Position numbers and translations under genes: made by a program. From assembly GCA_036365515.1 (NCBI GenBank), contig CM070873.1:46481511-46545510 (forward strand): 64,000 nt of DNA. Direction: 5' to 3'. The notes beneath the pieces are model-generated. The model saw only the letters and a program-made list of their open reading frames with translations. It was not told the DNA's origin and ran no database searches. This document shows, in pieces, positions 47,728 to 58,765 of the stretch. Every line of letters starts with the position of its first letter. The first letter of the stretch is position 1. The stretch comes from Torymus aiolomorphi (Eukaryota; Arthropoda; Insecta; Hymenoptera; Torymidae).

Positions 47728-47850
47728 TACGCACCTCCGCCGGTAAATAGATTATCATATTCGCGTGTTAGCCGAGGCTTCGCCACGGACGGCAATCTGT
47801 GCGTCAATGTAATATCCTACTTCCCGGCCTAGGTACGTAATATACTATTT
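47728..47850. repeat. Hairpin type 1, diverged copy C
   Basis: The apex CCGAGGCTTCGCCACGG and the right end CCTAGGTACGTAATATACTA match the other copies. The left arm is diverged and shares its start with the right end of copy B. Confidence 0.55.
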
Positions 47851-47879
47851 AAGTTATAAAATAATTTAATGTTTATGCT

Positions 47880-48480
47880 ACCTTCTCAAAGGTAGAAGAG
47901 AGTCCGGGAAGCAAAAGCCCCACATCGAGATGGAAGAAGAAAAGGACCTTCGATGCGCAAAGGAGTTACAGTAGGTTGTATACTAAAATGAAGGTGGCAT
48001 CTACAAAGTATCCCAAAGAATGCCTTACCAAAGGTAAGGAATTAGTTGAGCTACTGGTAAGGCCAAGGGCACAGAAGAGCAACACCTTCGCTAAATAGGA
48101 GAAAGTTTCTCCTGAAGCCGGACAGGCCGCAGCACACCCAGACCAGAGATTATAGCCCAATCAGTCTGAAATAGGTCATGCTCAAGTCGATGGAAAGGCT
48201 GATCTATAGGTATCTTAAGAATGTGTCTTTAATAGAGAAACCCCTGCTCCAACCTCTGCAAAAACGGCAACATGCCTATTCTAAACAGGGAAATCTGTCG
48301 ACATGGCACTGGTGGAAGCGCTAGAATACGTCCATAAGGACATTCCCAATATAGGCATGGGCGTTTTCAAGCAGACCATAACGGTATCCATCTCAGAATG
48401 GATGGAAGTAGATGGTACAACAATGCCGCTGAGCAGATAGATCTAGAGAATGCTAAGCAACAGATAGATAGAGACAAATT
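47880..48480 (+). pseudogene. Decayed non-LTR retrotransposon reverse transcriptase fragment
   Basis: Conceptual translation across frameshifts gives SYSRLYTKM and KYPKECL, then DYSPISL near 48148, LKSMERLIYRYLK near 48184, a QHAYSKQGKS near 48269 and MALVEALEYVHKDI. The order (RPISL, LLK-MERL--RYL, QHAY--GKS---AL) is that of reverse transcriptase motifs 1-2 of Jockey/I-type LINEs. The YADD region and the rest are missing. Stops and frameshifts are frequent. It is an old, truncated copy just left of a GAGGAAGC-family insertion. Confidence 0.6.
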
Positions 48481-48707
48481 GGGGCTATTACAAAAAGAGG
48501 GACAGTCAAGAAAGACAGCCAAAGTGTGGTCCCAATACTTCTAGGTCCTAATACGTTCAGGCCAATGCTGACTATATATTGGTATAATGGTAAGTGATGA
48601 CGATGAGAAAGTACTGGTAGGAATCATGCAAATCCGGCTTGAAATCATGGCGAAGTGCTGTGTATTAATATTATTTTAATAAAAACGCACATATATTGCT
48701 TCCTATC

Positions 48708-48819
48708 CTCATAGAGGAAGCTTTGTAATAGTAAAATTTTAATTTTCTTTAAATTGCTCTAGAAACATGAATAAAGGTGTTAGAAGTTTGTGTCACATGA
48801 TTTTACAAAATGTCTGTAT

Positions 48820-48895
<76 letters not shown>

Positions 48896-50968
48896 ATACC
48901 GCTTTATTTTCGGATCTACGCGGTCGATTTTAACCGGACGGGTCTCATTTTTTTGTTTTTTGATTCCGAATTCGCGAAAAAAATAATTTTGTACGACTAA
49001 CTGATTCGTTTTTGTTTTATGTCAAATTTTTCATTTTCGAAAAATTTATTTTTGATTCTTTTTAATGATTGGATTTAAATTTTATAATCCGATGGGTAAC
49101 GTTCGAAAGAGCATAAAAAAACCTATATTTAAAAAAAAAAAAAATTTCTCTAGCTATCACGGTTATTTTGTTATTAACAAAAACGTGTTTTTTTTTTAAA
49201 TGCTTATAACTCCCAAACTAAATGGTCAATTTTTTTGAGAAAAATCATGATAATGGAGATTATGAATAGCTATAATATGTATAAAATTGAATCCATTCTA
49301 TTGGTTAGTTTTTAAGAAAAAAATTAAAAAATGAAAAAAACGTGTTTTAGGTGGCGACAATTTACGGGAGTAAAATTGTGTTAATCGCTTCAAAATTCCT
49401 TGTAGAGGTAGATTTTTGGTTGCCACCTGCACCTTTCTTTGGGATAGATGATTGTTTATAAATTTCAGAGATTTTTGAGGTTAAAATTTTTGTAACCTCT
49501 TTTTCGAATCGTAATTTCTCGAGAACGGCTCTATGTATCTAAATGGGGTGGGTGGTATTCGAAAGAGAATTAAATTACCTATATTTTCTAAAAAAAAAAA
49601 AGTTTCTAGCTATCACGGTTCTTTGGTTATTAACAAAAACGTAAAACATGAAAAATGAAAAAAATGAGTTTTGTATGTCCAACGATTCCGGAGGGAAAAT
49701 AGTCTTAATTTCTTCAAAATTCCTTGTGGAGGTAGATTTTGGATAGCTCTTGGTCGAGTTCTTTGGGCAAAATAATTGGTCCATAAATTTCAGAGGTATT
49801 TCAGGTTAAAATTTTTTTAACTTTTTTTTAAATCGTAATTTCTCGAGAACGGTTCTATGAATCAGCTACAGATTTCTAGACAATTTTGTATGTGATATAG
49901 ATATTATGTATGTGAATTTTCATCAAGATCGTACGATTACTTTTTGATATTCAAAATTTTCCTATTTTACAAAGTTATTTTATTTGTCGCCTGATAACTA
50001 GAGAAAACTTGTTTTAATTTTTTTTTTTTTAATTTGGCGGAGATGTAGAATGTATATTATTTATTATATGCGTTTTTAGAGTAAAAGAATTCGTTTATGA
50101 ATTTCAGAGATATTCGAGGTTAAAACTGATTTAGCCTTCTTTTCAATTTGTAATTTTTTGGATATATCTATACTAGAAAATGGAAATAACACGTGCTATG
50201 CATGCGTGTTGTTCACTTGCTTTTGTTTTTTATTGAGGGTAATTTACAGCGCGATCAAGTTTTAACCACTTATTATACTCATTGAAGAATATATTTGGTT
50301 GAAATTTCAAAAGATTATCTTTATTTTTTACTCAAAATATCGAAATTTTTTGTATAGAACATTGATTGGGAAAAAGTTTGCATTTTACTTGCAGAATATG
50401 CCAGTATTTTTGTTGTAACCTTTTTGAAAAGTCTCTTGACCGATTGACTTGATTGGTGACTTTATAATAAACATTCATATGTCTTATAAACGAATATATG
50501 TAATACAGAGTTTGGTAATTTGTTCGAATTTATTTTTAAATTTTCAAAATATTATGGATTTAAAATATTACCCAAAGTTGAAGGTGCACGCGATAACAAT
50601 ATTAAGAAAATCAACCAATAGTCCTAAAATTTGGGAGAGATATATTTTTTTTTTTATATCTTCAAACTGAATTCGTTGCCCAATAAAATCGAACTATTAC
50701 GACGAAAGATATTTGAGGTTTAAAATCAAACTAATTGAATATATGATAATATTTTGAAAAAATTGATTTATAAAAATATCGGGTTGTCGCACGAGAAAAA
50801 GTGTAACAAGAATGAATTTTCGAAAAATATATATTAATTTATTACGAATATTCATAAAGAAAATTGGGTATGATACAATTAATTATTGTGATAAAAAATT
50901 AAAACAAAAATGAATAAATACATTATTTTGAGGAAGCTAAGTGCCAATGTATTGGCAGCGGTTTTTTT
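48708..50968 (+). repeat. GAGGAAGC repeat family, diverged long copy
   Basis: It starts with a slightly expanded hairpin (GCTTCCTATCCTCATAGAGGAAGC, 48708-48731 region), has (TG)n at 48823-48892, several internal units with CTCGAGAACGGCTCTATG, and ends GAGGAAGCTAAGTGCCAATG, TATTGGCAGCGG and a T-run. The segment 50040-50585 recurs almost unchanged at 61029-61562. Confidence 0.8.
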
Positions 50969-53125
50969 ATAATATAAATTAATTTAAGTTGAACGTTATA
51001 TTTGCCATAACTTTCGTTGGTCTCATTATTTTAAAATGTCGACCTAGCAAATTATTTCAATTTTAGTTTTTATGCGATTCAATTGCCCACCGTTAACCAC
51101 ATTATCCATTCTCTTAAATGCTTTGCACGTTTTTCCAAAACGAATGCGGCCAATCCTTGTCATCATTCAAAAACTATAGCGGATCGTTTCATCGTGTGCA
51201 CGACAAAATTTAATTTGCTTTTGCATGCACACTGCGAACACGACCATGTCCATTTGTCAGCTTATAGTCATGGGCCGTAATCAAAGGACGGCTCACCGAT
51301 TAATGAGTGGATAATTGCCGCGAGATGCGCCATTACGGGAAATTTAGTCTCTCCAATAATCACGCAGTTACGTCTCGGATACGAATTCGCGCAACACTGT
51401 AACGAGGTATACATATATACGCATGCTCGCGTTATGTGCCCGCAATTTACGGTATCGAAGTAAGTTACTTGCACTTGTGCGAGCGTACGCACAGAAATTA
51501 GTCGTTAATTCATCACCGCCGATAAATTTATCCCTGGAAATTAATCTCGATGACGGCGACATAGGCAATGTCGCTTAATTTACGATGCATATACCGTACG
51601 TAATATCACGTAGTCCTTGTTATTTTATTGATTTCAGAGGAGTAAAAATCTATGAGACGCAGATATAATCCAATATCAGCATAAGTGTTTCAGCTGATTT
51701 AATCGTGCTCCGATTACTTTGAATAACTTGGTCATAATATCATTCACTTGCCTATATAAGTGTATCTATATTTGAACAAAAAAAAAAATAGTTTAAATCT
51801 ATTGAAAATTTTTCATTTCAAATTAATGAAAATTTATCGATTATAAAAAGACTATGACAATAAATCTTCTATTAAAGGTTAAAGGTTGTTAGATTTTTAT
51901 TTGCTCCCTGACTGATTAAATATTATCAGAGAATATTTTGACGTTGTTTATTATTTTTTAAATTGAACCAACGTTGAAGATTCAATAAATCAGAGAATTA
52001 CACACGCAAGATTCGCTAGTCTCTCTTAAAAGAATGATGACGGAAATGTGAAGCCGAAATAAAACCTTTGTTGCGATTGGTCAAGTCCGTTTAAATGGAA
52101 CCCGTGATTGGTCTGCAGTGACGTTAGCTATTAGCTTAAGGTCTTAACTGATTCGTCCAAATAAAACCTATATAATTTGAAATTATGAAATATTTAAACT
52201 AAAGATATAAGTTATAAATTGTATTACTGACTTAAAGTTTAACATTGTATGACAAAAAAGTATTATTATTTTGTCTGTAGTTAATAATTAAGGACTATGA
52301 AAACTATTTTGAATACCGTTAAATTTCTAACTTCGAAATTTTTGTATTTTAGGAATAAACTAAAATAAATATAAATACAATATAAGTTTTATAGAAAATA
52401 TTGGATAAATTTGTGTACGTTAAAAAATGAAATGAATTTTAAATTCGTAATATTTCAATATTAATTGTATAATACCAGGTGAATCGAAGAGCGCGCGCAG
52501 CGCGCTTGAACTGGCTAGTATTTTAAAATAAAGGAGATTATCAATTATAATACAGCGATCTTGTCTTTGGTGGAAGGCGGACATATCGATTATTTTCCCT
52601 ATGTTAGCCACACATTGAATGAATCCGTCTCTTTTTCTTTGTCATTTTTGCCAATCCGACTATGTTCAAGAAAAAAATGTTCAATTTAGCGCTTTGATCT
52701 TTTAATCAAGAAGCGCGGGAGCGCTCCGAAGGTAAGTATAGAAGAAGCCTGAGGGTTGACCGCGCTATATATATATAGACACATACATACACACACACAT
52801 TGAAATAGGTGCCCGAGAAATTGAAATATTTACTGCAATTTTCAATCGCTTTTATATTAATTCAAATTAAATTAATAACATGCTATTTTATTATACTATG
52901 TTGCACAAAATGTTTCATGTAAAAAGATGTTCTCATATTAGAGATATTAAATAGTGAAAAATTTTATGTCTGGTTTCCGATTCTAAATTTCTCCATTTGA
53001 CATTCGTTTTCTTCCCACTCCCGGTTTCCTGTTTCAGTTTATATTATATATATGTATCTTCCCATCACATGTTCGTCTGCTTTTGTATTTTTGTAAATAC
53101 GTGCGATGAATGTAAGTAGGTCATT
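50969..53125. other. No gene recognised; 51.06-51.62 kb unusually non-repetitive
   Basis: No exon can be supported. The part at about 51060-51620 has higher complexity, no terminal repeats and several TTAATTA/TAATTT words. It would be a reasonable candidate for conserved non-coding DNA. At 52707-52742 a GC-rich motif (GGGAGCGCTCC plus AAGG and AAGTATA) is shared with the SPF30 intron. Confidence 0.35.
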
Positions 53126-53261
53126 GCTTCCTCATAGAGGAAGCTTTGTGATAGTAAAAAAAAAAGTTTATGATATAATGTGTTAGAAATGTTGTTTAGC
53201 AAATTTGGAATCGAAATACACTATTTTTAGAAAATGTCCGTATGGATGTGTGTGTGTGTGT

Positions 53262-53329
<68 letters not shown>

Positions 53330-54490
53330 TCGTATACGCTGATATCTCATGATCTACTCGACCGATTTTAACGGGAGAGTGATCATTTTTTTTAGATTTT
53401 GCTTCCACAATTGGGGTCAATATTCTATTTTTGTAAAATTTAATTTTTTTTTTTATAGCCATTTTTTAATTTTCAAAATTTTTTTTTCGATTTTTTAAAT
53501 ATTTAGAACAAATATTGTTTATATATCATGAATTCTCTGTATGTAGGATAAAATTATCTACAATTTAAAAAAAAAAAGGCGGTAGCTATATTTCGTCATA
53601 AGTTATTGATGAAAACGTCATTTTTTGTAAATAGGTTATATTTCGAAATTAAAAAAAGATATTAACATGAATATTTTTTTGATTATAAAGGATATTAAGT
53701 ACTATAACTTACTAAATTTTTAGATTTTTTTATTCATTATTTTTTGAGAAAAAAAAAATTTATAAAAAAAAGTGATTTTTTTGTCGTTCAATAACTATAG
53801 TAAAATTGGCTCAATCACTTTGAAATTCTTTGTAGGGGTAGATTTTGTATACCAATCGAGTGAGTTCTTTGGGCAAAAGGATTGATCCATAAATTTCGAA
53901 GATATTTGAGGTTAAAATTTTTTTTAATTTTTTTTCAATCGTAATTTCTCGAGAACGGCTCTATGTATCTAAATGGGGTGGGTGGTATTCGAAAGAGAAT
54001 TAAATTACCTATATTTTCTTAAAAAAATTAATTCTCTAGCTATCACGGTTCTTTTGTTATTAACAAAAACGTAAAAATTGAAAAATGAAAAAAAATGAGT
54101 TTTATATGTTCAACTATTACAAGAGTAAAATTGTTTTATTCGCTTCAAAATTCATTGTAGAGGTATATTATTGACAGTTCTCGGATGAGTTCTTTTCGCA
54201 AAGTGATTGGTTCATAAATTTCAGAGATATTTGAGGTTAAAATTTTTCTAGACATTTAGCTCTAAATATCAGTTGCAAATTTATAGGCAATTGTGATATA
54301 TATTTTATGTATGTGAAATTTTGTGGAAATGTATAATCTATAAAAATTTGAATAAATTATGTTGGAGTTTTGTTATTTCTGTCTTTCTGAAGTATTAAAT
54401 TTTAAATATTGAAATTAAAAATTAATTAAAGGAATCAGTAAATTAAGTTTGAGGAAGCTACGTGCCAATGAATTGGCAGCGGTTTTTTTT
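53126..54490 (+). repeat. GAGGAAGC repeat family, copy next to SPF30
   Basis: It has the perfect starting hairpin GCTTCCTCATAGAGGAAGC, (TG)n at 53248-53327, the same internal units as 36996-39019 with one large internal deletion (about 0.7 kb relative to that copy), and the 3' signature GAGGAAGCTACGTGCCAATG, AATTGGCAGCGG with a T-run. It ends about 207 bp beyond the SPF30 stop codon, so it lies in or just past the 3' UTR. Confidence 0.88.
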
Positions 54491-54696
54491 ATTATACCGA
54501 GATCTGATCTGATATAACTTTTTTTTTATTACTTTTTAACGAAGAAGACTCGTATTTTTCGTGTAATCAAAGTATGACGACGCTTCATATTGAAGATGCC
54601 GCCAAAGTAAATTGGGCAAGAGATAGTCAAAATTCGTCTAAGTTTATGTTAACAATTATTTATGATGAGTCTAGTGGCAAGGGCATTTATTTAGGT

Positions 54697-57458
54697 TTAT
54701 GCTCCTCGTCGCCATTTTTCGCCGTTAGTGAATTTCGTCATTTCTTTGCCACTAACTCCACAGGTTCCAATACCCACACGACCATTCACATTCTCGGGCG
54801 TGGCGAATATACTTTTCTTGATTACACCTTTTCTCGTGGACTGAAAGAAAAAGTATTTTTGTTAGTTTAATTCTAGTTTTATAGAAAAGATTTATAGTGA
54901 GAATAATTTTATCATAATAAGATACATTACCTTGTTAGCAAACGTCAACCATTTATTTTTTTCTTTATCTCTTTCTTCTTCCAACTCCTTGAACCTCTGG
55001 AGTTTCTTCTGTTTCCTTTTCTTCAAGTATTCTTTCTGTTTAGTTGGGTCCATGCCTGCTATCGCACATGCGGCCTTTTTCCTAAACAAGATTATTTTAT
55101 TATTTCTTTTCACAAAATAGGTTTTTAAAAAATTAAAGTTTGGGCCGCTAGAAATATATGATTAAAAGGATCCATATTAATGTATGATAAAATAATAAAT
55201 TTTTGATACAGTATGCGTAAAATGCGATTTTACATATTCTATAATTTTTTAAAGTCGCTTTTACGTCCCCTGTATCGAAATATACTATTATAACCTATTA
55301 TCTGGATAAATTAGGTTTACTGGCTTTTACCAAATATAGTAAAGTTCCTTACTTCTTCTTGAAGTATGGATGCAGCAATAAACATTAGCAGACATCTCCA
55401 ATGGATAAGTGGACAGTAAACATAATTTGAGATTAAGCCATAACCAAGCGTGTGATCAGGAGGATGGGGAAAGGAAAATGTTGTTTTCATTAGTAAAATC
55501 ATACTAAACTTAGTCAACTCGTTGGAATTAAAAAATATGAAAGTAAATAAATTTAAAACATTAGAACAACCAAACTACCATAGTAATAAAAGATCAAGGA
55601 GCGTGGGAGCGCTCCAAAGGCAAGTATAAATACTTACTTGGATTTTTGGTCTGCCAAATCTGACGCTGGTCTTTTTGCCACGGATTTCAACTGACTAAGC
55701 ATTGCAACATCTTTATTTTTGTATTCATTGAAAGTAAGATTCACAACTCCATCCTCAACTATAGATTCTATAGTTGCCTCGTAATATCTAAAAAGAATAA
55801 TTATAATTGTTAGATTTATTATATAAAATAAAAAATGAATAAGAATTGAATAAGTGAATTGAATAAGTTGCAAAAATAATAAAATTAAAAGATCTGTTTA
55901 TAGCAGCACAAAATATAATTTGATATCTTGTTTGCATGTAATTTTTAAGGTTATATTTTGATTTTTATGAAAATATAAAATAACCTAAGTATGTTTCATT
56001 ATACAGATGAAAAATTATTCGAAAAACCAATAGTAATACAAACAAATTTGAATTGTCTTACTCGCCCACCCGAAAGTACGTACTTTCGGCCCGCATCTCC
56101 GGGCCGAAAGAGAAACTTTCGCATCCTATTTTAGACCAACCGCGCGCTCTGATTGGCTGCCGAAATTTCCTGACCCGCGGCGCTTCAGCGCCCGCGCGCA
56201 TGCCCGAGGAAAGATGTTTGTGCGGTGTGAAGGTTAGACACGTACGAAATAAACAGAGGAAAGTGCACGGGTGACGAGAAAAAAGTTAGTTGAAATAAAA
56301 AGTGGTTTTGTTTGATCGTGGTTATTGTTTTTTAAACGTATGGACGGGAGCGTCCGAGAAAAATATGTTTGTGCGGTGTGAAGGTTAGACACGTACGAAA
56401 TAGACAGAGGAAAGTGCACGTGTGACGAGAAAAAAGAGTTAATTGAAATAAAAAGTGGTGTGGGCTTTTTTTAATGAATGTGTTTCTGATGCCCGCCCCG
56501 ACCAGCAAAACCTCGGCTTCGCCTCTGTCTTGCAAATGTCGGGCGGGGAGCGGACCATGTGGACAATAACGAAAGTAGCAGAGGGCCAAAAACCAGCTCT
56601 CTACGCCGGGCCGAAAGAAAAACAGTCGGTCATATCGACCGAGCTACCCAAAGCGGCCGACAGAGGCACTACTATCGAGCGGGCCGAAAGAAAAACTAAC
56701 ACTCAAACACAGCTAGCAGACGACAACGCAATTTTATCAATTATTTAACAATTACAGAACGTACTTTCGGCCGGGGAGTAAGAAAAATAGTATACAATAC
56801 TTGGACCGGAAATTGGATGCCCTGGCCGTGCGTTATGACGCCCTCGGCTTCGCCTCGGGCGTCATACCACGCACGGCCCGGAAATCCAATTTCCGGCCCA
56901 CGTATCGTAATATACTATTGAATTATCAAACTTCATCTTGATCAATAGTTTAATTTTTCATAGTTCACAATTCATCAATAGTTCAATCAATAGTTCAATC
57001 CATTTCAATTATTTATCTAAACAATTTCAATGCCCTCAAGCACAAAAACACTTACTTTCCATCCTCGCTCCATGGTGCCATACACGGATCACCAACCTTC
57101 CACTTGCTAGCTAAAGCTGCCAGGACCTCAGGATCCTTTTCCTCGACCTTCTTCTTATGCTGCTGGGACTTGACCAGGTCCTGCGTAAGCTCGATTACCT
57201 CCTCCAGGTCAATTTTGAGCTTGAGCAGTTCCTCATTTTCGGGGTCTGTCGTTAGAGCTGCTTCAACCTACAAACACAAGGTGTTAGTATACCTATATAC
57301 GTAAAAAAATATCTCCAAACCAAATGCAATTATCGAAACTCATTGTCGATCTCAGAGCGCAAGAACATGACAAGGACAACAATGAGAAGCAAAGATATTA
57401 ATCATTGTTTATCTCTTACCTGATGAAGCTGCAGCTTGTAGTTCTGCAAATCGTCCAT
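54697..57458 (-). CDS. Smndc1: Survival motor neuron domain-containing protein 1 (splicing factor SPF30)
   Basis: SPF30 is a nuclear Tudor-domain protein needed for spliceosome assembly; its Tudor domain binds dimethyl-arginine tails of Sm proteins. Exons: 57458-57420 (MDDLQNYKLQLHQ), 57267-57056, 55787-55638, 55081-54931 and 54840-54697, all with GT-AG introns and matching phase, giving 231 aa (human protein 238). Residues 1-65 are an acidic coiled N-terminus. The Tudor domain runs from KWKVGDPCMAPWSEDGKYY through EATIESI to FNEYKNKDVAML. A Lys/Glu helix (KKRKQKKLQRFKELEEERD) follows, then the conserved KKSIFATPENV and GRVGIGTCGVSGK. The start is the first ATG, in the usual family position. 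Exon 2 has noticeably GC-richer third positions than the others. Intron 2 (1268 bp) holds repeats. No lesion seen. Confidence 0.95.
56212..56465. repeat. Direct duplication, about 100-bp units, in SPF30 intron 2
   Basis: TGTTTGTGCGGTGTGAAGGT to AAATAAAAAGTGG occurs at about 56215-56305 and again at about 56365-56459, with a few substitutions and a small indel. About 60 bp separate the two units. Confidence 0.85.
56487..56548. repeat. GC-rich hairpin, type 2, in SPF30 intron 2
   Basis: GATGCCCGCCCCGACCAGCA pairs with GTCGGGCGGGGAGC around CCTCGGCTTCGCCTCTG. It shares the flanking TTGCAAATGTCGGG with the hairpin at 47120-47186. Confidence 0.7.
56783..56920. repeat. Hairpin type 1, copy D, in SPF30 intron 2
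   Basis: AAAAATAGTATACAATACTT and GGACCGGAAATTGG pair with CCAATTTCCGGCCC and CGTATCGTAATATACTATT. The apex is GACGCCCTCGGCTTCGCCTC. GTACTTTCGGCCGG lies just outside on the left, as at copy A. Confidence 0.8.
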
Positions 57459-57800
57459 CGTTATGGTCAGGAATACGCTTCTGAAAGACTATGCCGATGA
57501 TGAAAACTGTACACAAGAGTATAAGAAGACTCTATATAATTCTAACTTCTGATGTGCTCGGTAGCGACTGACGCTTGAGGGCCCGGAGCGCTTCTTTTAT
57601 ACCCTTGACGCGGACCTCAGGCCGTTGACGATGCTCCTAGGAGGAACGCTATTGGTTGGAAGCTTTCCCTCTTCCTTGTGTCACGCAACCTTTCCCTAAG
57701 TTTCAGCCCTGTGGCGCCTCTTAATTGTGAGCGCGTTATTGGTTCATGGCCTGATGGCGTGAGTGAGCTGAGGCAGTCGGCGGTGGGGGTGAACTGGCTT
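57459..57800 (-). promoter_or_regulatory. Likely SPF30 promoter and 5' leader
   Basis: The region directly upstream of the SPF30 start is GC-richer than surrounding intergenic DNA. It contains two ATTGGTT words (inverted CCAAT boxes, near 57651 and 57739). I see no TATA box at a fixed distance. The assignment rests on position. Confidence 0.5.
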
Positions 57801-58117
57801 AAGGAGAGGCCGAAGTCCCGTCAGTTAGTTTTTCAAAGTTTTCTCTTCGAATAATTAACCGATTGGACTGAAATTTTGGGAGAATACTTAAAATTTATAT
57901 ACAAAGCGCGCTCAAGTCTTGAAATTCAAAAAAATTATGATCTTTCAATTTTGTAATTTATAGGTTATGTTACTCGCGCAAGTTTTTCAAGGTTTTCTCG
58001 GCAATTAATTGATTGTTTGAGTTGCGATTTTGAGAAATAACTAAACATTAATATCTAAAATGCGTTTTACTAAATACAGCACCACCCTCCATTTAAAATA
58101 CATTGACTCCGGCGTCC

Positions 58118-58765
58118 CCTGAAGGATGTATGGGCTATACTATAAGTTTAGAGGAATAAATCAAATGAGCAATATAAGCCCCTAAAATAAGAAATCAGAT
58201 AAAAATTTTTGAAGTATTTCGACTTTTAAAAATAATATATTCTAATACATTTTTAATTTCATTCATCAAGGTGCCGCATCTTCAAATTTTATTCCATTCT
58301 TGTTTTTTTGCTCTTATTTTGTCCAGGGGAGAATTATAAATAGGCCCACTAACTCAAAAATAAAAAATATGTCTTACATTTTCATTAAAGTTTAGCTGTA
58401 CACTTTAAAATGTTTATTATCTTAAATATAAAGTTAGTTTTTTTTATTTTTGAGTTAGTGGGTCTATTAATAATTCTCCCCTGGACAAAATAAGATCAAA
58501 AAAAACAAGAATCGAATAAAATTTAAAGATGCGGCACTTGATGAATGAAATTAAAAATGTATTGGAATACATGATTTTTAAAAGTCGAAATAATTCAGAA
58601 ATTTTTATCTGAATTCTTATTTTGGGAGCTTCAACTATTGGTCTTATGCTCTCCTACATAGTTTTTAAATAAAAAAGAAAAAAACAACCCCATATAACAA
58701 ATTATTGATATTTTAAGTAAAAACTAACTTCTGACACCGATTGTATAGCCAATACATCCTTAAGG
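58118..58765. repeat. Foldback element, arms about 280 bp
   Basis: CTGAAGGATGTATGGGCTAT at the left pairs with the inverted CTTAAGGATGTATTGGCTAT at the right. TTTTGTCCAGGGGAGAATTA, AAGATGCGGCACYTTGATG-like and ACTAACTCAAAAATAAAAAA words pair as well. The spacer is about 60 bp. Confidence 0.82.

Noticed and set aside
54574..54870. Plus-strand 98-codon frame
   Set aside because: It is antisense to the last SPF30 exon, which has the conserved SIFATPENV and GTCGVSGK motifs and a proper acceptor.
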